Shown here: positions 29,067-38,129 of the stretch, piece by piece
How the letters are laid out: every line of letters starts with the position of its first letter
How positions within the stretch are numbered: the stretch's first letter is position 1
Source: Methylorubrum sp. B1-46
Lineage (GTDB): Bacteria > Pseudomonadota > Alphaproteobacteria > Rhizobiales > Beijerinckiaceae
Direction: 5' to 3'
Length of the DNA stretch: 64,000 nt
Assembly: GCF_021117295.1 (NCBI RefSeq)
Contig: NZ_CP088247.1
Span: 1,265,501 to 1,329,500 of the forward strand
Notes under the pieces: model-generated
Told to the model about the DNA's origin: nothing
Seen by the model: the letters and a program-made list of their open reading frames with translations, nothing else
The model's database searches: none
Program-made: the position numbers and the translations under genes

Positions 29067-30431
29067 ATGGACATGCAGGCTCCCCCCGGACACGCGACGG
29101 CGCGTCTGGTGCCGCCGGTGCCGGCGCCGCCGGAGCGGGAATTGCCGACGCTGCGCTTCATCGCGGCGATGCGGGTCAACGGCATCCTCTGCTGGCCGGC
29201 CTCCGCCTACGAGGCCCCCCTGCGCCACCGCCGGCTGTTCGGGCGCAACCGCTTCACTGTCAGCGACCCGGAACTGGTGCGGCACGTGCTGGTGGACAAC
29301 GCCGCCAACTACGCCCGCACCCCGATGACCATCCGCATCCTGCGGCCGCTGCTCGGCGACGGCCTGCTCATCAGCGAGGGGACGGCATGGCGCCACCAGC
29401 GGCGCACGCTCGCCCCCGCCTTCACCCCGCGGGCGGTGGAGACGCTGGTGCCGCACATCCTCTCGGCGAGCGATGAGGCGGTGCTCGCCCTCGAAGACTC
29501 GGCGGCGCGGGGGCCGGTCGATCTGTTCGCCGCGCTCCAGCGGCTCGCCCTGGAGATCGCCGGGCGCACCATGTTCTCCGTCGGCATGGCGGATCACGGC
29601 GACCGGCTGCGCGGCTTCCTCGAAGCCTACGCCGCGCGGCTCGGGCGCCCGCACCTGAGCGACCTGCTCGTGCCCCTGCGCTTCGCCACGCCGCTCGACC
29701 GGGCCCGCGCCCGCTACCGCCGCGACTGGGTCGCCTTCCTTGATCGGGTGATCGCCGATCGCGACGAGGGCCAGGGCGGACGGCCTCAGGATGAGGCGCG
29801 CGACCTGCTCGACCTCCTGCGCGCCGCCCGCGATCCGGAGACCGGCCGGGGCTTCTCGCACGAGGAACTGCGCGATCAGGTCGCCACCATGATCCTGGCC
29901 GGGCACGAGACCACGGCGGTGACCCTGCTCTGGGCCTGCACTCTGCTCGCGCTGGCACCGGAGGCGCAAGCCGCCGTGGCCGCCGAATCCGCCTGCGCCG
30001 ACAAGCCGTTCACCCGCGCGGTGATCGAGGAGACGATGCGGCTCTACCCGCCCGCTTTCGTGCTGGCCCGCCGTGCGCTTCGTCCGGACGTCCTCGGCGG
30101 TGAGGCGGTCCGGCCCGGCGACAGCGTGACGATCTCGCCCTGGCTGCTGCACCGGCACCGCACGTTATGGCGCGATCCCGATGCCTTCGATCCCGCCCGC
30201 TTCCTGCCCGGCGCTCCGCCGGTGCCGCGCTTCGCCTACCTGCCCTTCGGGGCGGGGCCGCGGGTCTGCATCGGCGCGGCCTTCGCGCTCACCGAGGCGA
30301 CCCTCGCGCTGAGCCGGATCGTCGGCCATTTTCGGATCGAGCGGGCCGATGCCCGCCCGGTGCTCCCGGCCGCCGTGGTGACGACCCAGCCCGACCACGC
30401 CCCCGCCTTCCGGCTGACGCGGCGGGCCTGA
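29067..30431 (+). CDS. Cytochrome P450
   Basis: A 454-aa P450. Visible motifs are the I-helix oxygen-activation site 'MILAGHETTAVTLLW' (about 277-291), the K-helix ExxR 'VIEETMRLYPPAF', the PERF-like 'DPDAFDPARFLPG' and the heme loop 'YLPFGAGPRVCIGAAFAL' with the Cys ligand near residue 411. The N-terminus lacks a membrane anchor, so it is a soluble bacterial class enzyme needing separate redox partners, none of which is adjacent. The style (AGHETT, FGxGxRxCIG) resembles fatty-acid or terpenoid hydroxylases. Substrate unknown. Its last 89 codons overlap the antisense tail of the TonB receptor reading frame. Confidence 0.9.
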   Translation: MDMQAPPGHATARLVPPVPAPPERELPTLRFIAAMRVNGILCWPASAYEAPLRHRRLFGRNRFTVSDPELVRHVLVDNAANYARTPMTIRILRPLLGDGLLISEGTAWRHQRRTLAPAFTPRAVETLVPHILSASDEAVLALEDSAARGPVDLFAALQRLALEIAGRTMFSVGMADHGDRLRGFLEAYAARLGRPHLSDLLVPLRFATPLDRARARYRRDWVAFLDRVIADRDEGQGGRPQDEARDLLDLLRAARDPETGRGFSHEELRDQVATMILAGHETTAVTLLWACTLLALAPEAQAAVAAESACADKPFTRAVIEETMRLYPPAFVLARRALRPDVLGGEAVRPGDSVTISPWLLHRHRTLWRDPDAFDPARFLPGAPPVPRFAYLPFGAGPRVCIGAAFALTEATLALSRIVGHFRIERADARPVLPAAVVTTQPDHAPAFRLTRRA

Positions 30432-33095
30432 TGCCAAGCTGCACGGACCAGGACCGAAGGTCCTGCGCCGTGCGTCCGGCGGACGACCCTCGCCTCGCAT
30501 TCGCGGGGTCATCGACGATGCGTCACGATCATCGTCGATGGGTGTGAGCCCTCGGAAATCCACCGAGGCGGAGAGCAGCACCGTCCGCGGCGTCCCTTGC
30601 GCGAGGATGCCGCGCCCCGTCGTCGCCCAGTAATTGTTGCCCGTCACGTTGACGACGTTCGCCCGCAGCGTCAGCGGCCGGTCCCGGAACAGGGTGGCGT
30701 AGCGTAGGCCGAGATCGAGCGTCGCCCAGTCGGGGATCTTCTGGCTGTTGGCCAGATCATAGTACTGCGTCGCGGTGTAGATCACCCGTCCCGTCAGGCT
30801 CAGGCCCGGCAGGAGGCTCGGCGGCAGGTCATATTCGCCGTAGAGGTTGAGCTGCACCTCCGGCACGCCGACCGCGACCCGGCCGACATTGCGCGGATCC
30901 TGCGAGCGCACCTGCACGCCGTCGAGCAGGCTGACGCCGCCCAGCACCCGCACGCCCGGCACCGGCTCGCCGAACACGGTGAGTTCGACGCCGCTGTTGC
31001 GCTGGCGCCCATCGACCGAGAACAGCTGAGTGGCTGTGTCGAGGAAGCCGAAGGGCTGCTCGATCTCGAAGGCGGCAAAGCCGAGGCCGAGCGTGCCGAA
31101 ATCGTATTTGGCGCCGACTTCCGTCTGTCGCGATACCGCCGCCGGGAAGGCGGCATTGGCGTTGAGCGCGTTCACCGGCGGGGCCGGCGAGGTCAGGCCC
31201 TCGACGTAGTTGGCGTAGAGCGAGAGCCGCTCCCACGGCTTCACCACGACGCCGATGCCGGGCGAGAAGGCGCCGCTCTCGCTGGCCCCCGTGCGCAGGC
31301 CCGTGACGGGATTGTAGGAATTCACGTCGAGGCTCTGCCAGCGCCCGCCGATCGTGAGCAGGATCCGCTCGTCGAAGAGCGACATCGTGTCGGCGATGGC
31401 GAGGCTGCGGTTGATCCGGCTCGACGTGCGCGGCGTCGCGTTCGACAGGCCGAAGGTCGAGCGCGGGGCGACAATCACCGGGTCGTAGAGGTTCGACACG
31501 ATGGGCGCGCCGACATTCTGCGCCGTGGGCTGGGCGAGATCCTGCCAGAAGCCGACCGCGGCGAGGCCGAAGCTGTGGCGGATCGGCCCGGTCTCGACGG
31601 TGCCGCGCAGGCCCGCCTCGGCCGTCCGGTTGACGATATGGAACGGTAGGTAGCTGATCGGGTCGCGGTAATCGCCCCGGGCGTTGAAGATCGTCAGCAC
31701 GCCGCCGAAATATTCCTGCCGGAAATTCGATCGGCCATAGGCGCCGTAGAGGGTCAGGTCCGGCGTCAGGTCGTACTCGACGCGGGTCGCGAGGTGCTGG
31801 TTGGCGCTGTCGCGGTACTCCCAGGGCTGGTGCTGGTTGAGGGTGAGTTCGGGCGCGCGGGGGATGCGCACGCCGGCCGCCACGTTGCGGTTGCGCAGCG
31901 GCGAGCGGAAGTCGAGTTCCTGGTAGCCGAGGTCCAGCGCCGCCCGCAGCCGCTCGCCGCGATAGTCGAGGGCGAGCGCGGCGGTGCCGAAATGAAGGCT
32001 CTGGTTGTCGATCGGCGTGGCGCCGTTGTTGAACGCGCCGTTGAAGCGGATGCCCCACTCCTTGGCGTCCCCGAACCGGCGGCTGACATCGACCGCCTTG
32101 TAGACCTGTGCGTCGGAGGCGTAGCCGAGGGTGACCCGGTTGAGCGGCTCTTCCAGCGCCCGCTTCGGGATCAGGTTGATGACGCCGCCGATATTGCCGA
32201 AGGGCGGGACACCCGAGAGCAGGGTCGAGGGGCCGCGCAGCACCTCGACGCGCTCGATCGGCTCGATCGCCGGATTGAACGCATCGGCGACGCCGAACAG
32301 GCCGTTGAAGGCGATGTCCTGCGCGAAGACCGGGAAGCCGCGGATGAAGAAGCCGAGGATGCCGGAAAACGCCGGCACGTTGGTGCGGATCGAGGGGTCG
32401 TTGTTGACGACGTCCTGGATATTACGCGCCTGCTGGTCGCGGATCAGCTTCTCTGTGTAGCTCGTCGCGTTGAAGGGCTGGTCGAAGGTGTTGCGGTTGC
32501 CGAGCAGGCCGAGGCGCGAGCCGCCGCCGACCTGCCCGCCGGCGTAAGGCGGGGGCGGCTGGCCGATCGTCCCGGTCGGCGGTGGAAGGCCCGCCGCGCG
32601 GGCGCCGCTGCCCGCCCGCCCCTCGACCGCCAGTTCCTCCAGCGTGACGGAGGAGGCCGGCTCGTTGCCGAGCTGGACATAGCGCGGGTTGACGAGGGTG
32701 ATCGTCGAGGAGCCGGCGGCGCGGTAGGTCAGGCCGGTGCCCGCGAGCAGTTCGGCGAGCGCGTCGAGGGGCCGGAACGCGCCCTCGACGCCTCGGGTGG
32801 TCAGTCCCTCGGTCAGGGCGGTCCGGTAGGCGAGCCTCAACCCGGCCTGTCCGGCCAGGGCGGTCAGGGCCGGTTCGAGCGGCCCCGCCGGAACCGCGAC
32901 CGGGATCCGCGCCGCGCCCGTATCGCCCGAGCCGGACGGCGCGTCGCCGCTGACTGGGACGAGACGGATTCTGTCCGACGTGAGCGGAACGGTATCCTGA
33001 GCGCCCGCGGCGGCCATCATGGCGATCAGCGATGCGCCCGCCACAGCGAGATCCCGCGCGCGCCGCGCACCCCCGCGTCGATCTCCCAGCACCAT
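30165..33095 (-). CDS. TonB-dependent siderophore receptor with STN domain; stop codon lost
   Basis: Signal peptide (RRARDLAVAGASLIAMMAAA), then a secretin/TonB short N-terminal domain ('IPVAVPAGPLEPALTALAGQ', 'PLDALAELLAGTGLTYRA') used for surface signalling, a plug domain ('DQQARNIQDVVNNDPSIRTN', 'RGFPVFAQDIAFNG', 'IERVEVLRGPSTLLSGVPPF') and a 22-strand-type barrel ending in the classical terminal Phe 'LSASVDF' at 30555. The next codon is CGA where TGA would be expected, so the frame runs on for 129 codons through repeat copy C and antisense to the P450 gene. The start at 33095 was chosen for the signal peptide. Probable partner of a FecI/FecR pair; the only one in view is at 0.6-2.2 kb. 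Confidence 0.8.
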   Translation of the reverse strand: MVLGDRRGGARRARDLAVAGASLIAMMAAAGAQDTVPLTSDRIRLVPVSGDAPSGSGDTGAARIPVAVPAGPLEPALTALAGQAGLRLAYRTALTEGLTTRGVEGAFRPLDALAELLAGTGLTYRAAGSSTITLVNPRYVQLGNEPASSVTLEELAVEGRAGSGARAAGLPPPTGTIGQPPPPYAGGQVGGGSRLGLLGNRNTFDQPFNATSYTEKLIRDQQARNIQDVVNNDPSIRTNVPAFSGILGFFIRGFPVFAQDIAFNGLFGVADAFNPAIEPIERVEVLRGPSTLLSGVPPFGNIGGVINLIPKRALEEPLNRVTLGYASDAQVYKAVDVSRRFGDAKEWGIRFNGAFNNGATPIDNQSLHFGTAALALDYRGERLRAALDLGYQELDFRSPLRNRNVAAGVRIPRAPELTLNQHQPWEYRDSANQHLATRVEYDLTPDLTLYGAYGRSNFRQEYFGGVLTIFNARGDYRDPISYLPFHIVNRTAEAGLRGTVETGPIRHSFGLAAVGFWQDLAQPTAQNVGAPIVSNLYDPVIVAPRSTFGLSNATPRTSSRINRSLAIADTMSLFDERILLTIGGRWQSLDVNSYNPVTGLRTGASESGAFSPGIGVVVKPWERLSLYANYVEGLTSPAPPVNALNANAAFPAAVSRQTEVGAKYDFGTLGLGFAAFEIEQPFGFLDTATQLFSVDGRQRNSGVELTVFGEPVPGVRVLGGVSLLDGVQVRSQDPRNVGRVAVGVPEVQLNLYGEYDLPPSLLPGLSLTGRVIYTATQYYDLANSQKIPDWATLDLGLRYATLFRDRPLTLRANVVNVTGNNYWATTGRGILAQGTPRTVLLSASVDFRGLTPIDDDRDASSMTPRMRGEGRPPDARRRTFGPGPCSLASGPPRQPEGGGVVGLGRHHGGREHRAGIGPLDPKMADDPAQREGRLGEREGRADADPRPRPEGQVGEARHRRSAGQEAGGIEGIGIAP
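30432..30545 (-). repeat. 115-bp composite palindromic repeat, copy C (inverted, diverged)
   Basis: On the minus strand it reads CATCGACGATG...CATCGTCGATG, then CGTCC-GCC-GGACG and GGACC-TTC-GGTCC, and ends in GTGCAGCTTGG, the same order as copies A and B. It separates the convergent ends of the P450 and TonB receptor genes and may act as a bidirectional end hairpin. Confidence 0.6.
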
Positions 33096-33434
33096 ATCCC
33101 CGCGCGTCCCTGTCCTCGGCCGGGAGCGCCTCTGCCCGCTCCTGCTTCGATAGACAGGCGAGCCGCCGAACTCCTGACCTTCGGAACCGAACTTTTTCGA
33201 AGGCCGAGCGCCACGAGGCCGTCGGAGAGGGGCGTGTCCGTGTGGGGGGCTGCGGATGCCGTCGCCCGAGGGTCTGATCCCGATCAGCTTGACCGCACAA
33301 AAGGCTGCTGAGGGTGGGAAGCCGGCTTCGATGACGCGCCTGTAAGCGGGCGGACCGTCTTCGACCCAAGCCGGTTGCTCGACCTGGTGTCGCGCGCGCC
33401 CGAGAGCGGACATAAGCGGCGCCAAGCTTTGTCC

Positions 33435-34901
33435 TCAGCAGGCATCCTTTGCTATCGATTGGAGTTCGCGTACCGCGCTCTCGATCTGTGCCTCAGCCAG
33501 CGAGGAGTAGCCGAACACGAGCATGTCATCCCGTGCTCCGGGATCGAAGTCGTAAGCGGCCCCGCTGGACAGGGCGTAGACGCCGATGCCTCGCTCGCGT
33601 GCCGTGCTCTGGATCTTCCTGGCCGGCGGAAAGCCCTCCGGCAGGCGCCAGACGAGATGCAGGCCGCTCTCCGCACCCAGGATGATGGGCTCCTCGAACG
33701 TCTCCCGCAGCGCTCGGACGAGGCCGTCGCGTCGCGACTTGTAGACCTGCCTCAGCCGTCGGAGGTGACGGTCGAAGTGACCCTCGTCGATGAAGGTGGC
33801 CAGCGCAGCCTGCTCAAGCCATGCCTGACCGTTGCTCATCCGGGCCTTCAGCATCCGCGCCTCGTCCCAGAACAGGCGCGGGACCGTGGCGTAGCCGATG
33901 CGCAGGCCCGCCCCCACTGACTTGGAGAAAGTGCCGACGTAGAAGACGCGTCGTCCCCCATCGAGGCCGGCCAGGGCGGTCAGCGGCGGGCCATCGTACC
34001 GGAAGTCGCTGTCGTAATCGTCTTCGACGATGTAGCTGTCGGTCTCCTCGGCCCAGCGCAGAAGTTCCAGCCGCCGGGTCACCGGCATGAGCGCGCCGGT
34101 TGGGAACTGGTGCGAGGGCGTGACGTACAGCAGGCTGCCCCGGTCCTTGGGCAGACGATCCGTGCGCAGGCCGTCGCCGTCGACCGGGACCGGATGGACG
34201 GCCATGCCGGCGCTCCTGAAGATCAGGGAAGCCCCGAGGTAGCAGGGGTTCTCGATGCAGAGCTGACGTGTGTGGAACCTCAGCAGATTGAACACCAGGT
34301 TGAGGGCATCCTGTCCGCCCGTGGTCACGATGATCTGGTCCTCCGTCACCGCGACGGCGCGGGCACGTCTCAGGTGCGTGGCGATGGCCGCGCGGAGTTC
34401 AGGGAGGCCTGCCGGGTCGCAATAGTCGGTCAGGTAGGCGGTCTCGTGTGACAGGAGACGGTTCACGATCCGCCGCCAGATACGGAGCGGGAAACCGGCC
34501 GGGTCCGAGCGTCCGACCCAAAAGTCGCGCTCGGGCCGGTCGCTGCCACCCCCGGGCGAGCCGGCGAAGCAGAGCACGGGCTCGCCGCCTTCGTCCGGGG
34601 CCGGTCCGTTGGTCAGGACTTGGTCGCCGCGCTGAATCAACAGGAGGCTGTCCGGCGGGATGGGCTCCACGAACAGGCCAGCCGTACCGCGCGCCTTGAC
34701 GTAGCCCTCGGCCGCGAGCCGCTCGTAGGCCGTGATCACGGTGTTGCGAGAGATGCCCAGGCGCTCGGCCAGCAGGCGGCTCGGCGGCAGCGCCATGCCA
34801 GCCTTCAGCTTCCCTTCCAGGATGATCTCCCGGACTTGGTCGAACACCTGAACCTGCAGGGGCTTGGCGGAAGTGGCGTCCAGCGTGAGCGTCAGTTCCA
34901 C
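33435..34901 (-). CDS. MocR-type GntR/aminotransferase transcription regulator
   Basis: A 488-aa MocR/PdxR family regulator. The N-terminal winged helix ('GMALPPSRLLAERLGISRNT', 'VITAYERLAAEGYVKARGTA', residues about 35-80) is joined to a fold-type I aminotransferase domain with 'VTTGGQDALNLVFNLL', 'YIVEDDYDSDFRYDG' (Asp for pyridine N) and the PLP lysine in 'YVGTFSKSVGAGLRIG'. GTG start with GGGAGTGA ahead. It is divergent from the molybdopterin oxidoreductase gene across 233 bases, the usual position of a MocR target, so it probably controls that gene in response to PLP or an amino compound. Confidence 0.85.
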   Translation of the reverse strand: MELTLTLDATSAKPLQVQVFDQVREIILEGKLKAGMALPPSRLLAERLGISRNTVITAYERLAAEGYVKARGTAGLFVEPIPPDSLLLIQRGDQVLTNGPAPDEGGEPVLCFAGSPGGGSDRPERDFWVGRSDPAGFPLRIWRRIVNRLLSHETAYLTDYCDPAGLPELRAAIATHLRRARAVAVTEDQIIVTTGGQDALNLVFNLLRFHTRQLCIENPCYLGASLIFRSAGMAVHPVPVDGDGLRTDRLPKDRGSLLYVTPSHQFPTGALMPVTRRLELLRWAEETDSYIVEDDYDSDFRYDGPPLTALAGLDGGRRVFYVGTFSKSVGAGLRIGYATVPRLFWDEARMLKARMSNGQAWLEQAALATFIDEGHFDRHLRRLRQVYKSRRDGLVRALRETFEEPIILGAESGLHLVWRLPEGFPPARKIQSTARERGIGVYALSSGAAYDFDPGARDDMLVFGYSSLAEAQIESAVRELQSIAKDAC

Positions 34902-35134
34902 CCGTCACTCCCGCCGACGGCGACCCGTTTGGGACGAACGGCCAGTGCCAGCGTCCGCCGGCTCAGGCCCGCACGCTCGAGGCGATAAAACAGTTGGTAC
35001 CATGGGTCACGCCCGATTTGGCCCTTTTGCCTGACCAAAATTTGGAATTGTTTGCGTTTTAGTGCATCCTAAGAACGGATCGAGCTCGCCATCCGGAACG
35101 CTAAGAAGGCCGGACGCTCGACTGCGGAGGAAAC
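34902..35134. promoter_or_regulatory. Divergent MocR/molybdoenzyme control region
   Basis: 233 bases between divergent starts. The stretch 34985-35080 is AT-richer than its surroundings and carries GGTACC (34997-35002), two ATTTGG copies (35013 and 35041), the second in CCAAA-A-TTTGG, and TTTAGTGCATCC near 35058. MocR proteins bind paired direct repeats in such regions, but none stands out clearly. GGAGGA before 35135 is a strong ribosome site. Confidence 0.4.
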
Positions 35135-37297
35135 ATGAACGAAATCGTCAAGCCGGACTCCCTGATCGTCGCCGAAGCCGAGAGCCTGACGGAAACCTTC
35201 TTCGGAGGCTGTCCGCACGATTGCCCCGACACCTGCTCGATGCTGTTCGACGTCAAGGACGGACAGCTTCAGGGCGTGCGTGGCAACCCGGATCACCCGA
35301 TGACCCGCGGTGGTCTCTGCGTGAAGCTGAAGGATTACGAGAAGCGCCACTATCACCCCGACCGGCTGCTCTACCCGATGAAGCGAGTCGGCCCGAAGGG
35401 TTCGAAGGAGTTCGAGCGCATCACCTGGGACGAGGCGCTGGACACCATCGTGACGCGCTGGAAGGCCATCATCGACCAGTACGGGCCGCAGGCCATCGCG
35501 CCCTACAGCTACCTCGGCAACCAGGGTCTCGTGCACGGGCTGAACGGTGGCGACGCCTTCTTCAACCGCATGGGCGCCACCGTGACCGAGCGCACCTTCT
35601 GCGGCGAGGGCTCCTGCACCGCGTGGCTCCTCACCGTCGGCCCCACGGCGGGCCTCGACCCTGACAGCTACATCCACTCGAAATATATCGTCATCTGGGC
35701 CTGCAACTCGGTCAGCACCAACCTGCACCACTGGGCCATCGTGAAGGACGCCCAGAAGAAGGGCGCCAAGGTCGTCGTGATCGACACCTACGCTTCGCGC
35801 ACCGCCAAGGCTGCCGACTGGCACATCGCGCCCAAGCCCGGCACCGACGGCGCGCTGGCCATGGCGCTCATCAACTCGATCATCGAGCAGGGGCTCGTCG
35901 ATCAGGACTACGTCGACAACTACACGGTCGGCTTCGAGGAGCTAAAGGAGCGGGCCGCTCCCCGCACGCCCGAATGGGCCGCGGAGATCACCGGCGTCTC
36001 CGCCGACGACATCCGCAAGCTCGCCCGCGAGATGGCGACCGAGCAGCCGGTGGGCATCCGCATGGGTGTGGCGCTGGAGCGGCACTACGGCGGAGGCCAA
36101 ACCATCCGGGCGGTCTCGTCCATTCCTGCGCTCACCGGCGCTTGGCGCCATGTCGGCGGCGGCGTCACCCAGTTCGGCGTGTGGGAGCACCCCTACAAAT
36201 TCGACGTCATCTGCCGTCCGGACCTGATCCCGGAAGGCACCCGCGTCGTCTCCAACCTGCAGATCGGCCGGGCGCTGACCGGCGAGATGAAGCTCGACCC
36301 GCCGATCATGTCGATGATGTGCTGGAACTCGAACCCCGTCACGCAGGCGCCCGAGACCGACAAGATCGTCGAGGGGCTGATGCGTGAAGACCTGTTCATG
36401 GTCTCCGCCGAGCACTTCATCTCCGACACGGCCTCCTACGCCGACATCCTGCTGCCCGCCACGATGGGCGCCGAGATGGAGGACATGATTCTCTCCTGGG
36501 GGCACCTCTATCTGACCTACAACACCAAGTGCGCGGAGGCGCCGGGCGAGGCGATCCCGAACAACGAGATCTTCCGGCGGCTTGCCGCGCGGCTCGGCTT
36601 CGAGGAGGAGAACTTCAAGTGGAGCGACAGCGAGTGCCTTGAGCACTACGTCGACTGGTCGTCGCCGGCCTGCGAGGGCATCGACCTCGCCTATATGCGC
36701 GAGCACGGCTTCGCCCGACTGAAGGTCGGCACGCCGGACGACCGGGCGCCGCATCGGGAGGGGAACTTCCCGACGCCGACCGGCAAGTGCATGCTGAAAG
36801 TGGATGGCGCCACGAACTTCGTCGCCCCCCCGTTCCGGCAGATGTACGAGGGCTTCCAGCCGGGCGAGGTCCTCGACCCGCTGCCCGATTACCTCGGCCC
36901 GCGCGAATCCCACACGAACGACCCCGAGTTGGCCAAGCGCTTCCCGCTCAACATCGTCTCGCCCAAGAGCCACTACTTCCTGAACTCCTGCTACGCGAAC
37001 ATGGAGGACAAGCAGAAGGGCCAGGGCGAGCAGTTCGTGATGATCAACCAAGCCGATGCGGACGCTCGCGGCATCCGGGACGGCGACCGGGTCCAGGTCG
37101 GCAACGACCGCGGCGCCTTCAAAGGCGTGGCGCGGATCACCGACGACGTGAGGGCCGGGATCGTGGTGGCGACGCTGGGCTACTGGCGCCAGCACAACGA
37201 GGGCACGGTCAACAGCATCTCGTCGGGGGCCTTCACCGACATGGGCCACGCGCCGTCGTTCTCCGACAACCTCGTCGAGGTCTCGCGGGCGAACTAA
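35135..37297 (+). CDS. Molybdopterin oxidoreductase, formate-dehydrogenase-like
   Basis: A 720-aa Mo-bis-MGD enzyme of the DMSO reductase superfamily. The N-terminal [4Fe-4S] motif is 'GCPHDCPDTCSM' with the fourth Cys in 'GGLCVKL' (residues about 28-67). The cofactor region holds 'YLGNQGLVHGLNGGDAFFNR', 'TFCGEGSCTAWL', 'IVIWACNSVSTNLHHW', 'IDTYASRTAKAADWHIAPKP' and the C-terminal 'GIRDGDRVQVGNDRG' molydopterin-dinucleotide barrel. No Tat signal, so it is cytoplasmic. M. extorquens has a fourth formate dehydrogenase (Fdh4A) of this general type; formate oxidation would fit the DMF locus, but other substrates remain possible. Controlled probably by the divergent MocR gene. Confidence 0.82.
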   Translation: MNEIVKPDSLIVAEAESLTETFFGGCPHDCPDTCSMLFDVKDGQLQGVRGNPDHPMTRGGLCVKLKDYEKRHYHPDRLLYPMKRVGPKGSKEFERITWDEALDTIVTRWKAIIDQYGPQAIAPYSYLGNQGLVHGLNGGDAFFNRMGATVTERTFCGEGSCTAWLLTVGPTAGLDPDSYIHSKYIVIWACNSVSTNLHHWAIVKDAQKKGAKVVVIDTYASRTAKAADWHIAPKPGTDGALAMALINSIIEQGLVDQDYVDNYTVGFEELKERAAPRTPEWAAEITGVSADDIRKLAREMATEQPVGIRMGVALERHYGGGQTIRAVSSIPALTGAWRHVGGGVTQFGVWEHPYKFDVICRPDLIPEGTRVVSNLQIGRALTGEMKLDPPIMSMMCWNSNPVTQAPETDKIVEGLMREDLFMVSAEHFISDTASYADILLPATMGAEMEDMILSWGHLYLTYNTKCAEAPGEAIPNNEIFRRLAARLGFEEENFKWSDSECLEHYVDWSSPACEGIDLAYMREHGFARLKVGTPDDRAPHREGNFPTPTGKCMLKVDGATNFVAPPFRQMYEGFQPGEVLDPLPDYLGPRESHTNDPELAKRFPLNIVSPKSHYFLNSCYANMEDKQKGQGEQFVMINQADADARGIRDGDRVQVGNDRGAFKGVARITDDVRAGIVVATLGYWRQHNEGTVNSISSGAFTDMGHAPSFSDNLVEVSRAN

Positions 37298-37385
37298 AGC
37301 ATCGTCCCGAAAGGTGGCCGCCGGCTTTCGGGAGAAGACGATGCAAAAACGATGCTCTAGGGCCGTATCCGACCTGATCGCATCA
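37297..37385 (+). repeat. Intergenic palindrome after the molybdoenzyme gene
   Basis: GCATCGTCCCGAAAG (37299-37313) is the imperfect inverse of CTTTCGGGAGAAGACGATGC (37334-37353), followed by a second ACGATGCT and by CCTGATCGCATCAGG (37373-37387 region). This pattern of interrupted palindromes is common between alphaproteobacterial genes and probably ends or protects the transcript. The gap to 37643 otherwise holds only repeat R2. Confidence 0.55.
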
Positions 37386-37475
37386 GGCCGCCGGAAAGCG
37401 CCCTCGCCGAACGACTTTCCGCGCGGGCACCCTTCCGAGGGGCTCGCGCGAGCGCGATCGGTCTGTTCGGCTCAG

Positions 37476-37554
37476 AGTGCCTCACGAAACGCCCGGCCAC
37501 CGACCGTTCTCGCTCGGGCGAGCACAGCGCGGCGGGCGTTTTGTGAGAGACACG
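37476..37554 (-). repeat. Palindromic intergenic repeat, copy R2
   Basis: Begins GTGCCTCACGAAACGCCCGG and ends GCGTTTTGTGAGAGACAC, so it lies in the opposite direction to R1, R3 and R5. The arms have compensating changes (AAACGCCC with GGGCGTTT), showing that base pairing is kept while sequence drifts. Confidence 0.7.
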
Positions 37555-37643
37555 AAGCCTCATGAGGCACGATCTCAGGCGGATGCCTTCGACGGATGTC
37601 CAGAACGAGCGGCTTCCGCAGTAATGGGAAAGATGATCTCGGC

Positions 37644-38060
37644 ATGAGCGACATTACGACAGTTGCGAAGGCGTTCTTCCACGCTTGCGAGACGGGCGGA
37701 GGGTGGGAGGCCTGCGAGCGCTACTGCACCCCGGCCGCGACCTTCTCGGCCCAGGCCGACGCGCTCGCTGGCGTGACCTCGCTACGGGACTACACCGAGT
37801 GGATGAAGGGGCTCCTGACCTTCGTCCCCGACGGTCGGTACGAGGTGAAATCCTTCGCCACAGATGAGGAGCGCCGGAACGTGGCGGCCTATGGGATTTT
37901 CCACGGAACCCATACCGGCGAAGGCGGCCCCTGCCCGCCGACGGGAAGGAGCACTTCGACCGACTACGTCTACGTCATGCAATTCGAAGGCGATAAGATC
38001 GTCGGGGTGACGAAGATCTGGAACGACGCTCGGGCCGTGAGGGAGTTGGGCTGGGCTTAG
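37644..38060 (+). CDS. SnoaL/NTF2-like protein
   Basis: A 138-aa protein of the SnoaL-like (ester-cyclase/NTF2) fold: 'AKAFFHACETGGGWEACERY', 'TPAATFSAQADALAGVTSLR', 'DYTEWMKGLLTFVPDGRYEV', ending 'MQFEGDKIVGVTKIWNDA' and 'RELGWA'. The fold forms a small cone-shaped pocket used by isomerases, dehydratases or as a binding unit; the substrate is unknown. It may be co-transcribed with the molybdoenzyme 350 bases upstream, but repeat R2 lies between. IS DNA begins directly after its stop codon. Confidence 0.75.
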   Translation: MSDITTVAKAFFHACETGGGWEACERYCTPAATFSAQADALAGVTSLRDYTEWMKGLLTFVPDGRYEVKSFATDEERRNVAAYGIFHGTHTGEGGPCPPTGRSTSTDYVYVMQFEGDKIVGVTKIWNDARAVRELGWA

Positions 38061-38129
38061 AGCAGGGGACAAAACCGGAGTTTGACGGGTTGAGCAGGCA
38101 TGGATGCTCTCGTGCCCGACGATCTCTGG
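38061..38129 (+). mobile_element. End fragment of a second IS5-family element
   Basis: About 70 bases that include an ATG at 38100 followed by the codons for MDALVPDDLW, the characteristic start of another group of IS5-family transposases. The frame is cut at 38129 by the start of the truncated IS copy 2, which lies in the opposite direction. AGCAGGGGACAAAACCGGAG (38061-38080) is the likely terminus. Confidence 0.6.
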
